The notes: generated by a model not told the origin, from the sequence alone. Counted from the stretch's first letter, positions 1-9,772 are shown. The stretch: DNA of 64,000 nt from MFD04580-c1 sp963702995 (GCA_963702995.1 OY969783.1:3038001-3102000), one strand, 5' to 3'. Made by a program: numbers and translations.

Positions 1-332
1 TGCTCATGCGCTTTGACGAAAGCCCGCACCCCGTGCCGCCCGGCATGCTTCAGACCGGCTTCGAGAAGAAGGTCATGCACGCGACGCTGAAGATCGGCGG
101 CGCGATCCTGATGCTTTCCGACGGCTGCGACGACAAAGCCAGGTTCGGCGGGTTCAGCCTGTCGCTCGCGCTGCCGACCGAAGCGGACGCCCACAAGGCG
201 TTCGCCGCGCTCTCCGACGGCGGCAAGGTCCAGATGCCGATGGCGAAAACGTTCTGGTCCCCCTGCTTCGGCATGGTCGCCGACCGTTTCAACGTCGCCT
301 GGATGGTCACGGTGACTGAAGCGGCCGCCTGA
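1..332 (+). CDS. VOC/PhnB-like protein, 3' part (5' end outside window)
   Basis: The reading frame is open to the left edge, so only the C-terminal part is seen. The visible 108 residues match the second half of PhnB-like members of the vicinal-oxygen-chelate fold: a 'MHATLKIGG' strand, 'GFSLSLALPTEADAHKAFAAL', then 'GKVQMPMAKTFWSPCFGMVADRFNVAWMV'. The last block, with a Trp near the end, is the usual C-terminal strand of this family. Such proteins are cytosolic and of varied or unknown substrate; some are annotated 3-demethylubiquinone methyltransferase-like without proof. The ATG at position 6 is probably internal, because full-length members carry about 40 more N-terminal residues. Confidence 0.75.
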   Translation, partial: LMRFDESPHPVPPGMLQTGFEKKVMHATLKIGGAILMLSDGCDDKARFGGFSLSLALPTEADAHKAFAALSDGGKVQMPMAKTFWSPCFGMVADRFNVAWMVTVTEAAA

Positions 333-519
333 GCCGGTGCGGGCCGAGGCGGGCCCAGATCCCCGTGGCGAGGCGAACGGCTGGGGACCGGCCCCGTCTC
401 TACGAGGCCGAAGGCACCGGGGGCGAATAGCGCCAGCGCGCCGCGAGCGGGAGGCGGCCGTTCGTGACAAGGTGCTACGCCTCAACCCGCCCGCCTTTCA
501 GGACTCGCCGCCGAGGAAG

Positions 520-660
520 GCGAAATCCGAAGCCGAAATCCGAAGGAAATGACCTTGCGGGAAGAAAGGAAACCGATGAAAGCGGATGTGGAAGGAGTGT
601 CGTTTTCCCCTTCCTCTTCTTTTTTTTCAGCTTCCTTGGGATTTCGTGCTTCGGGTTTCT
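520..660. repeat. Imperfect inverted repeat of a dispersed intergenic motif
   Basis: The 489 bases between the VOC gene and moaA hold no convincing gene. They contain two opposed copies of a motif: bases 520-552 read, on the minus strand, as TTCCTTCGGATTTCG followed by GCTTCGGATTTCG, and bases 632-660 read on the plus strand as TTCCTTGGGATTTCG then TGCTTCGGGTTTC. A third copy lies at 9773-9806. The arms could pair in RNA with a loop of about 80 bases. A run of T residues (621-627) precedes the second copy. Confidence 0.6.
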
Positions 661-821
661 CTTTTTGGGCAAGGCTTTACGGCGGTTCAGCGCGGTAGTG
701 TTAGCGGGGGTCGAACTCATCCGGCAGGCGGCTCGCGTTCCAGAGCCGAAGGGAAGCCCTTGCTACGGCGTCTGCGTGAGATTCGGCGTCGGAGCTCCGA
801 CGGGTATAGTATTGCACGCCC

Positions 822-1829
822 ATGCCGGACGAACTGCGTGACAACCACGGCCGCCTTATTTCGTACTTACGCGTCAGCGTAACCGAGCGATGCAACTTCC
901 GTTGCGTTTACTGCATGCCGGCCGAGGGCGTCCGACTGGCGCCCAAGTCCCAGTTGCTCACGTTCGAAGAGATCACCGAGGTCGTCCGCGTCGGCGCGAG
1001 CCTGGGGCTCACCAAGCTCCGTCTCACAGGCGGTGAGCCCACGGTCCGGTCGGACCTTCCGACGTTGGTTCGGATGCTGGCGGGGGTGGAAAGGGTCCGC
1101 GAGATTTCGATGACGACCAATGCGGCCCGCCTCGGCGAGCTGGCGGCCCCGCTCAAGGCGGCCGGTCTCTCCCGCGTCAACGTCTCGCTCGACACACTCA
1201 AGGCGGGTCGAGCCCGGGAAATCGCCCGCCGTGACGTGCTGGCCGAAGTGCTCCAAGGAATCGACGCCGCCATCGACGCCGGCCTCACGCCGCTCAAAAT
1301 CAACGCGGTGGTGATGCGCGGCGTCAATGACGATGAGCTGGCCGACCTCGTCGATTACGCCCGCGAGCGCGGCGCCGAAATGCGGTTCATCGAGTACATG
1401 CCGATGGGCGTCACCCGATTCGACGAGCACAATCGAACCGTCTCCGCCAGGGAGATGCTGACGGCGCTCGCCGCCCGGTTCGACCTGGTCCCCGCGACCG
1501 ATCCCGCCGCCGATCACGCAAGCGACCCGGCCCGCGGGTACGTCTGCCGGCGGACCGGAGCGCGGGTGGGGCTCATCACCTCCATCAGCGACCACTTCTG
1601 CGGCACGTGCAACCGGATGCGCCTCACCGCCGAAGGGGGCCTGCGGCCGTGCCTTCACCAGGACGCCGAGGTGGACGTCCGCGCAATCGTTCGCTCCGGC
1701 CTCCCGGGCACGGGAACCGCCCTCACCCAGGCCTTCCGCGACGCGGCCGACCGCAAATGGGCGGGCCACCACATGACGGCCTTCGTCCCCCTCTATAGCC
1801 GCAAGGAAATGGTGTCGATCGGGGGTTAA
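822..1829 (+). CDS. moaA: GTP 3',8-cyclase MoaA
   Basis: First step of molybdenum-cofactor synthesis: a radical-SAM enzyme that rearranges GTP to 3',8-cyclo-7,8-dihydro-GTP in the cytosol. The N-terminal radical-SAM cluster motif is C24-x3-C28-x2-C31 ('CNFRCVYC'), followed by the SAM-binding 'GGEP'. The C-terminal cluster ligands are in 'CGTCNRMRLT' with the third Cys in 'RPCLH'. The protein ends in the conserved Gly-Gly that family members insert into the active site. Length (335 aa) is typical. The start ATG has no clear Shine-Dalgarno; a TATAGT at 805-810 lies only 11 bases upstream, so the transcript may be almost leaderless. No other moa genes are adjacent. Confidence 0.95.
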   Translation: MPDELRDNHGRLISYLRVSVTERCNFRCVYCMPAEGVRLAPKSQLLTFEEITEVVRVGASLGLTKLRLTGGEPTVRSDLPTLVRMLAGVERVREISMTTNAARLGELAAPLKAAGLSRVNVSLDTLKAGRAREIARRDVLAEVLQGIDAAIDAGLTPLKINAVVMRGVNDDELADLVDYARERGAEMRFIEYMPMGVTRFDEHNRTVSAREMLTALAARFDLVPATDPAADHASDPARGYVCRRTGARVGLITSISDHFCGTCNRMRLTAEGGLRPCLHQDAEVDVRAIVRSGLPGTGTALTQAFRDAADRKWAGHHMTAFVPLYSRKEMVSIGG

Positions 1830-2075
1830 CTTCAACGCCCCGCCCACCGCTGTGTTCCCGCATTCCCATCGCCATTCCGGCGTCATGTCGCCGCCGTCCG
1901 CTTCACATTCGTTATCGCTTGCGGATCGCGAGGATCGTCCACGGAATCCAGTGCGTCGCAAATGTGCAGTACCCCTGCAATAGAGCCGATCTAACCGCTA
2001 GTTTCGTTGTGCGCCGGAGTTGCCCCTCCGCAAATCGCATGAACAGGGACGGATTCGCCAGCAGAGGAATCGAAC

Positions 2076-3712
2076 ATGGCATTGAAGATGACTATCGGCA
2101 AACGGATCGCGGCCGGTTTTGCCGCGACCGTCGCCGTCGCCATCGTCTTAGGGCTTTTCGGGCTCTCGCGCCTGAACATCGTGGAGACAAGTTCTCGCAA
2201 GGTGATCGGCGAATGCCTCCCGGGCGTCTACTACAGCGGCCGCCTGACCGCCTACCACCAGAGCGGCATGGCGGTGTTGCTTCAGTACATGGCGAGCCGC
2301 GACCCCGCACAGCACCACCAGATGGAAGGTCAGATCGCGGAGATCGCCAAAGGCGTTGACGCATCCCTCCAGGAATACGAGAAAACGGTCAGCACCGAAA
2401 AAAATCGAGCCTACGTCGCGCAGATGCGCCAGGACCTGCCGGCTTGGAGAGCGGCCCGGGCGAAGGTGATCGACCTGGTTCGCCAGGGCAAGCCCGAGGA
2501 AGCGTCGGCGGCGCTCCAGACTGAAGCGATCCCCGCCTTCAACGCGGTGCGCGATCTTGGCGCCGAGCTTGCGCGATACAATTTCGAAGACAAGTCAGCG
2601 GCGTCGGTCACCGCCCTGACGGGCGCCCTGTCGTCGGGGATCGAAGGAATGTACATCGGGATGGGGATTGCCGCGGTGGTTGGCATCGTCATCGCTTTTG
2701 CGATCAAGCGAAGCATCGGCAAGGCGCTCGGCCGCATCTCCGACATGCTCAGCGCTAACGCATCGCAGGTGGCGATGGCGGCCGGTGAAGTCTCCGCCTC
2801 GAGCCAAAGCCTCGCCCAGGGCGCCAGCGAGCAGGCCGCCTCGCTGGAAGAGACATCCGGCGCGCTGACGGAAATCGAGACAACAACGCGTACGAACACC
2901 GAAACAGCCGAGAAGGCCGCCCGCCGCGCCGCCGACTCGCGGGCCCACGCCGAGGCCGGCCAGAAGGCGGTGCGCCAGATGGACGCGGCCATCGCCGAAA
3001 TCGAAAAATCGGCCGGTGAGACAAGCAAGATCCTCAAAACGATTGATGAGATCGCGTTCCAGACGAACCTTTTGGCGCTCAACGCCGCCGTCGAGGCCGC
3101 CCGCGCGGGCGAGGCGGGCAAGGGGTTTGCCGTCGTCGCCGAAGAGGTTCGCAGCCTGGCCAAGCGATCGGCCGACGCGTCGAAGCAGACCGCGGCCCTG
3201 ATAGAGGGCTCGGTGGCGGCCGCCCGTAACGGCGTCGCCATCAGCGGCCAGGTCGGAAAATGCTCAGCGGCATCACCTCCTCGACCGCCGAAGCCGACAC
3301 GCTTGTCGCCGCGATCGCGGTGGCTTCCAAAGAACAATCGCAGCGCATCGGCCATGTTAGCTCGGCCGCCGGGCAGATGGAGAAGGTAACGCAGAGCAAC
3401 GCCGCCGGCGCCGAGCAGAGCGCGGCCGCCGCCGAAGAATTGAGCGCCCAGGCGGCGCAGCTCCAGGTTGTCATCGGCGAGTTGCTCAGCCTCGTGACCG
3501 GACGCTCCGATACGCCCGCGATGCGCCAGACGGGCCCGGTAAGACCAGCGCGTCGCACCGAATGGTTTCCCGCCGCGCCACGGCACGCCTATCGCGAGCG
3601 GCCGTCCCATCCCCCGTCGTCATTCCCCGAAGCGGCCTCCACCGACGCCGGGGCGGACACGTTCTTTCCGTCGAATGAGGGAGAAGCCGGGCCCACGGAC
3701 GCCGCCGCCTAG
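2076..3712 (+). pseudogene. Methyl-accepting chemotaxis protein, one-base frameshift near 3258
   Basis: Inner-membrane chemoreceptor that would signal to CheA/CheW. In order: TM1 (about residues 12-32), a mostly helical periplasmic domain of about 150 residues resembling a four-helix-bundle sensor, TM2 (about 190-210), then a long cytoplasmic coiled coil. The hairpin tip 'EIAFQTNLLALNAAVEAARAGEAGKGFAVVA' is the hallmark of the family; a clear HAMP domain is not obvious. The frame breaks at bases 3256-3261: an A4 run encodes 'GK-CS', while one extra A would give 'GK-MLSGITSS' and join the downstream frame, which supplies the second coiled-coil arm to about 3530 and a tail to 3712. No che genes are nearby. 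Either a true null allele or a sequencing indel. Confidence 0.85.
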
Positions 3713-3898
3713 CAACGCCTCACGTTCGCGCGGCGGAGCCCGGCGGTACTTCGTTATCCGAACACGAAATCCAGGGCTTCCGGTCCGGTCGCCGCATCAG
3801 GCTGTGACGCGGAGCCAGGGACGGGAGTGCTGATAAGCGGTTACGCCCGTTTGCCGATCCGCCTCCAGCGACGTACGGTACGGCCCACCGGAGGGCTC

Positions 3899-5137
3899 AT
3901 GTCGCGTCCGCGGATTGAATTTGCCTGGGTGATCCCGATCTTTCTCCTGGCCGCCGCTCCGGCGAGAACCGCGCCCGCCGCCGAGCCCTTCGTGGGGAAG
4001 CTTGACCTCTTCACAGCCGGCGACGGCGGGTATTCGACATACCACATCCCCGGCATCGTTGTGACTTCAAAGGGTTCCCTCCTCGCCTGGTGTGAGGCGC
4101 GGCGCACCGGGGGCGACTGGGCCGCGATCGACATCCTGCTCCGCCGCTCGACCGATGACGGCAAGACCTGGAGCCAACCGCAGCGCGTTGCCGATGTCGC
4201 GGGGCCTAAGCTCAAGAACCCGGTCTCCCTCGCGATCAAAGGCGTCAAGCCGGAAGACGTCACCTACAACAACCCCGTCCTCATCGCCGGCCGCGACGGC
4301 GTCGTCCACATGATCTTCTGCCTGGAGTACATGCGCTGCTTCCACCGCGGCAGCACCGACGACGGCCTGACCTGGAGTGACCCGGTCGAAATCACGACTG
4401 CCTTCGAAGGCTTTCGATCGCGATATGCCTACAAGGTCCTGGCGACCGGCCCGGATCACGGGATCGAACTCCGGAGCGGCCGCCTCTTGATCCCGGTCTG
4501 GCTCTCGACGGGCACCGGCGGGAACGGCCATCGTCCGTCAGTGACCGCGACGATCTACAGCGACGACCATGGCGCCTCGTGGCATGCCGGCGACATTGCG
4601 GTCCCCAATACGGCGGATTGGGTCAATCCCAACGAGACGGTGGCGGCGGAGCTCTCCGACGGCCGCGTCATGTTGAACGTGCGGAGCGAGTCGAAGGCGA
4701 ACCGTCGGCTGGTGACGATCAGCCCCGACGGCGCGACAGGGTGGTCAACCCCGCGATTTGATGACGCCCTTCTCGAGCCCATATGCATGGCCGGGCTGGT
4801 CCGCGTGACGTCGCGCCCGCAGTCGGACAAGGACCGGCTCCTGTTCTCGAACCCGGACAACCTGGCCCGCGCCGACGGCCACGAAGCCCCCGGTAAGAAC
4901 CGTGATCGGAAGAATCTGTCGATCAAGCTGAGTTACGATGAGGGCCAGACGTGGCCCATCAACAAAGTGCTGGAGCCCGGCACCAGCACCTACAGCGACG
5001 TGGCGACCACGCCCGTTGGCACGCTCCTATGCTTCTACGGACGCGGCGATAGGCCCGGCTTCGCCGGCGACCGCCTCACGCTCGCCCGCTTCAACCTCGA
5101 ATGGCTGACCGACGGCAAAGACACGCTCGGCCGATGA
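3899..5137 (+). CDS. Secreted sialidase (exo-alpha-sialidase, GH33-like)
   Basis: Predicted to cleave terminal sialic acids from host or environmental glycans outside the cytoplasm. The ATG at 3899 is preferred over earlier in-frame codons because GGAGG lies at 3890-3894 and because the protein then opens with a signal peptide (MSRPR, then a hydrophobic core, then 'ARTAPAAEP'). The 'YHIPGIV' segment is the Y/FRIP-type motif that supplies the first catalytic Arg in this fold (His replaces Arg here, an oddity). Asp-box beta-propeller repeats are visible: 'STDDGKTW', 'STDDGLTW', 'SDDHGASW' and 'SYDEGQTW'. About 412 residues, normal for a one-domain sialidase. It is convergent with the esterase gene and apparently monocistronic. 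Confidence 0.88.
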   Translation: MSRPRIEFAWVIPIFLLAAAPARTAPAAEPFVGKLDLFTAGDGGYSTYHIPGIVVTSKGSLLAWCEARRTGGDWAAIDILLRRSTDDGKTWSQPQRVADVAGPKLKNPVSLAIKGVKPEDVTYNNPVLIAGRDGVVHMIFCLEYMRCFHRGSTDDGLTWSDPVEITTAFEGFRSRYAYKVLATGPDHGIELRSGRLLIPVWLSTGTGGNGHRPSVTATIYSDDHGASWHAGDIAVPNTADWVNPNETVAAELSDGRVMLNVRSESKANRRLVTISPDGATGWSTPRFDDALLEPICMAGLVRVTSRPQSDKDRLLFSNPDNLARADGHEAPGKNRDRKNLSIKLSYDEGQTWPINKVLEPGTSTYSDVATTPVGTLLCFYGRGDRPGFAGDRLTLARFNLEWLTDGKDTLGR

Positions 5138-5182
5138 CCCCGGACGCGCCGCCCGTTCGGGCCGCGGGACGGTGGCCTCGAT

Positions 5183-6049
5183 TCACTTCGCGTTCAGGTG
5201 CTTCACCAGGAACTCGACGGCCGCCGTGTTCGCTTTCTTCACGTCATCCCCTTTGAATCCGTGCCCGGCCCCTTCAAGCGAGATCATTTCCACATCCACC
5301 TCGGCCGCCTTGAGGCGGTCGTACATCATCACCGCCTGTTCGTGGTTCACGTACTTGTCTTCCGTCCCTTGCAGGAGCAGGATCGGCGGGCAGGCGGGCG
5401 TGGCCCAGTAGAGGGGGCTGGCGAGGATGTGGCGGTGGCGGGCCGTCTCGAGGTTGCCGCCGAGGAACAGGGGCAGCACTTCGGCCGCGTCCACGCTCTT
5501 GCCATAGGACTTGGTGAAGTCGCACGGCCCGTAATAGCTGACGGCCGCCTGGACGGCGCTGGAGGGGCCGGGGTTCTGGTCGCCATCAAAATCATGCGCG
5601 TTGCCGGTGACGGCAAGGAACTGCGTCAGGTGGCCGCCGGCCGAGTCGCCCATCACGCCGATGCGGGCCGGGTCGATGTGGTACTTGGCGGCGTTGAGGC
5701 GCATCCAGCGGACGGCCGCCTTGCAATCTTCGACGGCCGCCGGGAACGGGTACTTGGGCGCAAGGCGGTACGTGACGGTCACGGCGACCATGCCGCGCCC
5801 GGCGAGGTCCTTGCACATCGAATCCCAGCGTTCCCGCTTCCCGGCGCGGAAGCCGCCGCCATGAATGCAGACGACGGCGGGGAACGGCCCGTCCCCTTCG
5901 GCCGGGCGCGCCAGGTTCAGTTGCAGGTGCTGGTTGTCGGGGTTGGCGAACTCGATGTCTTTCTCGAAGACCGGTTCGGCGGCACGGGCCGCGGCGGTTA
6001 ACGAGAGGAACAGGGCGATCGACGCGATCCGAATGAATGCCTGACCCAT
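5183..6049 (-). CDS. Secreted alpha/beta-hydrolase (acetyl-esterase/HSL family)
   Basis: Carboxylester hydrolase, likely acting on acetylated or other small esters in the periplasm. It begins with a signal peptide (hydrophobic 'IASIALFLSLTAAARAAE'). The oxyanion-hole motif 'HGGG', the nucleophile elbow 'GDSAG', an acid in 'EDKY' and the catalytic His in 'GAGHGF' appear in the order and spacing of the hormone-sensitive-lipase/bacterial esterase family. Length 288 aa is typical. GGGAG lies about 6 bases upstream of the ATG. Planctomycetes often carry such enzymes next to glycan degraders, and the convergent neighbour is a sialidase, so removal of O-acetyl groups from sialic acid is an attractive but unproven role. 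Confidence 0.88.
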   Translation of the reverse strand: MGQAFIRIASIALFLSLTAAARAAEPVFEKDIEFANPDNQHLQLNLARPAEGDGPFPAVVCIHGGGFRAGKRERWDSMCKDLAGRGMVAVTVTYRLAPKYPFPAAVEDCKAAVRWMRLNAAKYHIDPARIGVMGDSAGGHLTQFLAVTGNAHDFDGDQNPGPSSAVQAAVSYYGPCDFTKSYGKSVDAAEVLPLFLGGNLETARHRHILASPLYWATPACPPILLLQGTEDKYVNHEQAVMMYDRLKAAEVDVEMISLEGAGHGFKGDDVKKANTAAVEFLVKHLNAK

Positions 6050-6190
6050 GGAAGCTCCCTTGAAGTGAAAGTGCGGCGATCTTACCGACCTGGCGCCGGC
6101 TGGGAATCGTGCCGAGCGTAAAATCGCGCCCGCCCGCTTCCCGCCAGCCCCAACTTGCCTTGTCGCGGGTCGTGGGGAGACAATTCCGTC

Positions 6191-7311
6191 ATGCCGACCC
6201 CATCCCTGAACGCGGCCGCTCGATCGCTCGTCATCACGGCCGCCCTGCTCGGATGTTCAGTCCCCGCCCGCGGAGCCGTCACGCCCGCCACTCGGCCGGC
6301 ATCTCCAGGCTCGTCGGCGGCGGATCACGACGCAATCGTGGACGCTTACATGACCGGCAACTGGGACGAGGCGCTGAAGCTGCTCGGCCCCGCCAACCCA
6401 GTAAGGCCGACGCCGATGTTAAAGCCCACAGCGCCCGGCAGGCCGGCCACCCAGCCGTCCGCGCAGGATCAGGCCGCCGACGACCTGCAATACATCCGAA
6501 AGGCGATCGCACAGGGCCGCCCGGCCTGGTGGGCCCACTGCAAAGCCGGTGAGAAGACACCGCTTGTCGCCGAGATCTGGAATGGGCGATTCAGCGGCCG
6601 CTACGACCCGGCGGGGAAGACGTCGCTCCAGTTGAGCATCGCCGGCTCGTCGCGAAGCTTTACCCTCGCGTGGCCGCCGGCCGACATGGACAACCCGACG
6701 CAGGCCGAGCACGGCTTCTCCCGCGGCGAACTGATCGACCTACAGGTCTGGAACACCCTTGGCATGGCGGCCGCCTGGACCGAAGTGCCGCTCGCCACCC
6801 AGATTAACGCGACGGAGAAGGACCGGGCCGCGCTCTCGCAATACCTCGATTTCCGCGGCGACCTGGCAGGCGTCTACTACGGCAACCCGAGAGCGCGGCG
6901 ATGGGGCCTGTGGCTCTACCTGGCGATGTACATGGACAAGTACGCGCCGATGTCCAACCGCAACTCGCGAGAAGCCGTCGGCGTCGCGTTCCTAGCGAGG
7001 TCGTGGCGCACCGCGCGAAGTACGCCTCCATCAAACTGCCGCAATCCCTCCCCGCTGAAGGGGCGGAAGAAGCGCTGGCCACGGCCGCCCGCGGCTGGAT
7101 CGAAAAACACCCCCTCACCTTCGCGGAAGACCGCGCCCTTCGCGAAGCGCTCCTGCCGGTCGCCCAGTCAAACGGGCTGCCTGTCCTGAAGTCGGCGAAG
7201 GTCACGTACCCCAACAAGATGACCCTCTGGTTCGACCAGGACGCCGACAAACAAGATCGGGAGAAACGCGGGGAGTGGTATCGGGCGCAGCTTGAGAAGC
7301 CGGTGCAGTAA
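6191..7311 (+). pseudogene. Secreted protein of unknown function, frameshift near 6990
   Basis: Family not recognised. The ATG at 6191 opens a signal peptide ending in 'ALLGCSVPARGA', which could be a lipoprotein signal around the Cys. The mature part is about 330 residues, soluble, with a 'DAIVDAYMTGNWDEALKLL' start and many Trp residues in the middle. At about 6990 the frame breaks: 'VGVAFLARSW' in the first frame versus 'VGVAF-PSEVVAHRAKYAS' if one C is added to the TTCCTA string, which then reads on to a natural stop at 7311. Planctomycete proteins that track GTPase-like or SIMIBI-type helical repeats look superficially similar, but no call is made. Either a decayed gene or a one-base sequence error. 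Confidence 0.6.
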
Positions 7312-7357
7312 GCTGGCGACAGATCGAAAGCCGCATGCCTTGACCCGAGCGCTCGCG

Positions 7358-7450
7358 TGACATTTCTACTTCGGCCAAGGGTGACACTTCTACTTCGGCT
7401 AAGGGTGAAACTTCTCCTTCGGCTAAGGGTGACACTTCTACTTCGATAGG
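7358..7450. repeat. 24-bp tandem repeat, about 3.9 copies
   Basis: Units start at 7358, 7382, 7406 and 7430, each reading TGACACTTCTACTTCGGCTA plus AGGG with one or two changes. The last unit is cut after TACTTCGATAGG. The period is exactly 24 bases with no unique spacers, so it is a minisatellite and not a CRISPR array. It sits in the 260-base gap before the sugar-isomerase gene. Confidence 0.85.
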
Positions 7451-7572
7451 CATCTCCTCACCGCCGCACATTCTCGAACAACCCCTGTGCGGTTATCATC
7501 CAGCCGCGCGGCGACGCGGCCGTGAAGGTCTGATCGAATCGGTTTCTGGAGCCGTCTGCGGAGGCCCTGCTC

Positions 7573-9243
7573 ATGATCTCGTATGAAGCCCCTCGCCCCG
7601 TCAAGTCGCCGACGCTTCGGAAGGGGCAGGTGCACCTCATCGCCAACGGGGACCTGCGCCTGTCGGCCAATCAGAAATGCTGGCCCGCCCAGGCGACGAT
7701 GGAGGATGCCCTTCGGAAGGCGATCGAGGAACAGGGGTGGAGCGTCGTCCGCGCCCACCCGTATAAGGAGCAGGAGCAGCACGGCTTCATCGGCTCGCAG
7801 AAGGAGGGGATGGAGGTCTTTCGGTCCGTTGACCCCGACGCGCCGCTTATCGTCGCCGAATCGGTCTGGCAGTATTCACACCACATCCTGCACGGGCTGA
7901 TTTCCCACCGCGGCCCCATCCTCACCGTCGCCAACTGGTCCGGCACGTGGCCGGGCCTCGTCGGGCTGCTCAACCTCAACGGGTCGCTCACCAAGGCCGG
8001 CGTCAAATATTCGACGATCTGGTCCGAAAGCTTCACCGACGCGTTCTTTCTGGATTACCTCGCCCGGTGGCTCAAGAAAGGCCACGCCAAACACGAAACA
8101 CCTCACGTCGCCAAGTGGAAGGACATCAACGTCCCCTCCAAAGCCCGCAAGCTCGGCGAAGCGCTCGCGGCGGCCCTGAAGGCCGACAAGGCGATCATGG
8201 GCGTCTTCGACGAAGGGTGCATGGGGATGCACAACGCCATCATCCCCGATGAACTGCTCAACCCCTGCGGCGTCTACAAAGAGCGGCTCAGCCAGTCGTC
8301 GCTCTACTATGAGACGACCCAGGTGAGCGACGACGAGGCGGCCGATGTCCGACGCTGGTTTGAAGACCACGGCCTGACCTTCATCACCGGGCCCACCGAA
8401 GCGACGGACCTGACCGACCAGCAGATCCTCCTGCAGTGCAAGATGTATATCGCCGCCGTCCGCATCGCCGACGACTTCGGCTGCCAGACGGTCGGCATCC
8501 AGTATCAGCAGGGCCTGAAGGACCTGCTCCCGGCGAGCGACCTGGTCGAAGGGACGCTTAACAACACCGAGCGGCCGCCCGTCCGCTCGCGCGATGGGTC
8601 GCGCATCCTTTACGAGAATGAGCCGCTCCCCCACTTCAACGAGGTGGACGAATGCGCCGGCCTCGACGGCCTGATGACCTATCGCGTCCATAAGGCGATG
8701 GGCCAGCCGGTCGAGAACACGCTGCACGACCTCCGCTGGGGCGACATCGATCGATCCGGCACGGTCGCCGACTACGTTTGGGTCTTCCTGATCTCCGGGT
8801 CGGCCCCGCCCGCGCATTTCATCGACGGCTGGAAAGGGGCATCGAGCGAGCGGCAGCCGCCGATGTACTTCAGGCTCGGCGGCGGAACGCTCAAGGGGAT
8901 CAGTCGCCCCGGCGAGATCATCTGGAGCCGCATCTATATCGACGACGGCAAGCTGAAAATGGACCTCGGCCGCGGCGGCGTCGTCCTGCTCCCCGAGTCC
9001 GAAACCAACCGCCGATGGCAGGCGACGACGCCGCAGTGGCCCATCATGCACGCGGTCACGTATGGCGTCAGCCGCGATGAAATGATGGCCCGCCACAAGG
9101 CGAACCATATCCAGGTCGCCTACGCCGACACCGACGACGACGCCGACCGCGCCCTGCTCGCCAAAGCCGCCATGGCGGATGCGATGGGGATGACCGTGGC
9201 GCTCTGCGGCACCCGAAAAGATGGGCGCGCCTGGGACAAGTAA
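7573..9243 (+). CDS. L-fucose/L-arabinose isomerase family protein
   Basis: Probable aldose-ketose isomerase that converts a deoxy- or pentose sugar (fucose or arabinose type) to its ketose in the cytosol. At 556 residues it has the size of FucI. Conserved-looking blocks include 'IANGDLRLSANQKCWPAQ', 'VAESVWQYSHH', 'GVFDEGCMGMHNAIIPDE' and 'GIQYQQGLKDLLPASDLVEG', which carry acidic and His residues expected for the Mn2+ site, and a late 'HDLRWGD'. The start is supported by GGAGG 8 bases upstream. It stands alone without a kinase or aldolase neighbour, so the exact sugar cannot be read from context. Some homologues in planctomycetes and verrucomicrobia are labelled simply fucose isomerase. Confidence 0.75.
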   Translation: MISYEAPRPVKSPTLRKGQVHLIANGDLRLSANQKCWPAQATMEDALRKAIEEQGWSVVRAHPYKEQEQHGFIGSQKEGMEVFRSVDPDAPLIVAESVWQYSHHILHGLISHRGPILTVANWSGTWPGLVGLLNLNGSLTKAGVKYSTIWSESFTDAFFLDYLARWLKKGHAKHETPHVAKWKDINVPSKARKLGEALAAALKADKAIMGVFDEGCMGMHNAIIPDELLNPCGVYKERLSQSSLYYETTQVSDDEAADVRRWFEDHGLTFITGPTEATDLTDQQILLQCKMYIAAVRIADDFGCQTVGIQYQQGLKDLLPASDLVEGTLNNTERPPVRSRDGSRILYENEPLPHFNEVDECAGLDGLMTYRVHKAMGQPVENTLHDLRWGDIDRSGTVADYVWVFLISGSAPPAHFIDGWKGASSERQPPMYFRLGGGTLKGISRPGEIIWSRIYIDDGKLKMDLGRGGVVLLPESETNRRWQATTPQWPIMHAVTYGVSRDEMMARHKANHIQVAYADTDDDADRALLAKAAMADAMGMTVALCGTRKDGRAWDK

Positions 9244-9397
9244 GTGGTCGGCGAGGTGGCAAGAAGCAAATCCGCACCCAAAACCGGAATGAACAAAGGG
9301 GTCAGACGAAATCCGGTCGGTTTAGTCGAACCAGCTTCCGTTCGGCTCTGCATGAATGACGTGCTCACGCCGAGATAGATCTCGACAAAGGGGCCTT

Positions 9398-9721
9398 ATG
9401 ACCACGCCGCCGATGCCTCCGGAACCTCCAACCGCCATGCCTCCCCCACTCCCGCCGCAGGTGATCGGCTACGCCGGGCCACCGCCGCCGAACACGGGCT
9501 CCGGTCCCGACCTGGGCCCGCTCAACATCTCCTGGAAGGACAACCTCATCCAGCTCGCCTGCGTCATCGCCGGGACGGCGATCTGCATGGTGGTCGGAAA
9601 GAAGTTCTGGGGAACTTCGGGATTTGCGCTGGGGCTGTTGGGCGGGTTGCTCCTGTCAACGATCATCTCAGGCGCCGTGATCGGAATCCTGCGGAGAAAG
9701 CGTCAAAAGCCGCGCGCGTGA
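9398..9721 (+). CDS. Small proline-rich membrane protein
   Basis: About 107 residues from the ATG at 9398, which has AAAGGGG five bases upstream; an earlier in-frame ATG at 9356 lacks such a site. The first 50 residues are rich in Pro and Met ('PPMPPEPPTAMPPPLPPQ'), a pattern common in planctomycete inner-membrane proteins. Two transmembrane helices follow ('LIQLACVIAGTAICMVVG' and 'GFALGLLGGLLLSTIISGAVIGIL') and the chain ends with a basic tail RRKRQK. No enzyme motif is visible; the function is unknown. It appears to be transcribed on its own. Confidence 0.6.
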   Translation: MTTPPMPPEPPTAMPPPLPPQVIGYAGPPPPNTGSGPDLGPLNISWKDNLIQLACVIAGTAICMVVGKKFWGTSGFALGLLGGLLLSTIISGAVIGILRRKRQKPRA

Positions 9722-9772
9722 ACCGGCCGTACACGTTGGGTCGTTGCTTGCTTCTGCTTGCGGTTTCACAGG

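Noticed and set aside
867..1961. Long open frame on the minus strand over moaA
   Set aside because: It lies antisense to a clear MoaA with all cluster motifs. Its composition (Arg, Gly, Asp, His rich) is what antisense reading of a GC-rich gene gives.
3256..3261. Programmed frameshift in the chemoreceptor
   Set aside because: The A4 run is a weak slip site, no stimulatory structure is apparent and the family is not known for it. A one-base loss is the simpler explanation.
2411..3610. 400-codon minus-strand frame over the chemoreceptor
   Set aside because: Antisense shadow of a coiled-coil gene; no domain and no ribosome-binding site.
7358..7450. Possible CRISPR array
   Set aside because: Units are contiguous with no unique spacers and there are no cas genes.
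7202..7471. Minus-strand frame with eight-residue repeats (EVSPLAEV)
   Set aside because: The repeat arises because the 24-bp DNA repeat is a multiple of three. There is no start site and no sequence outside the repeats that looks coding.
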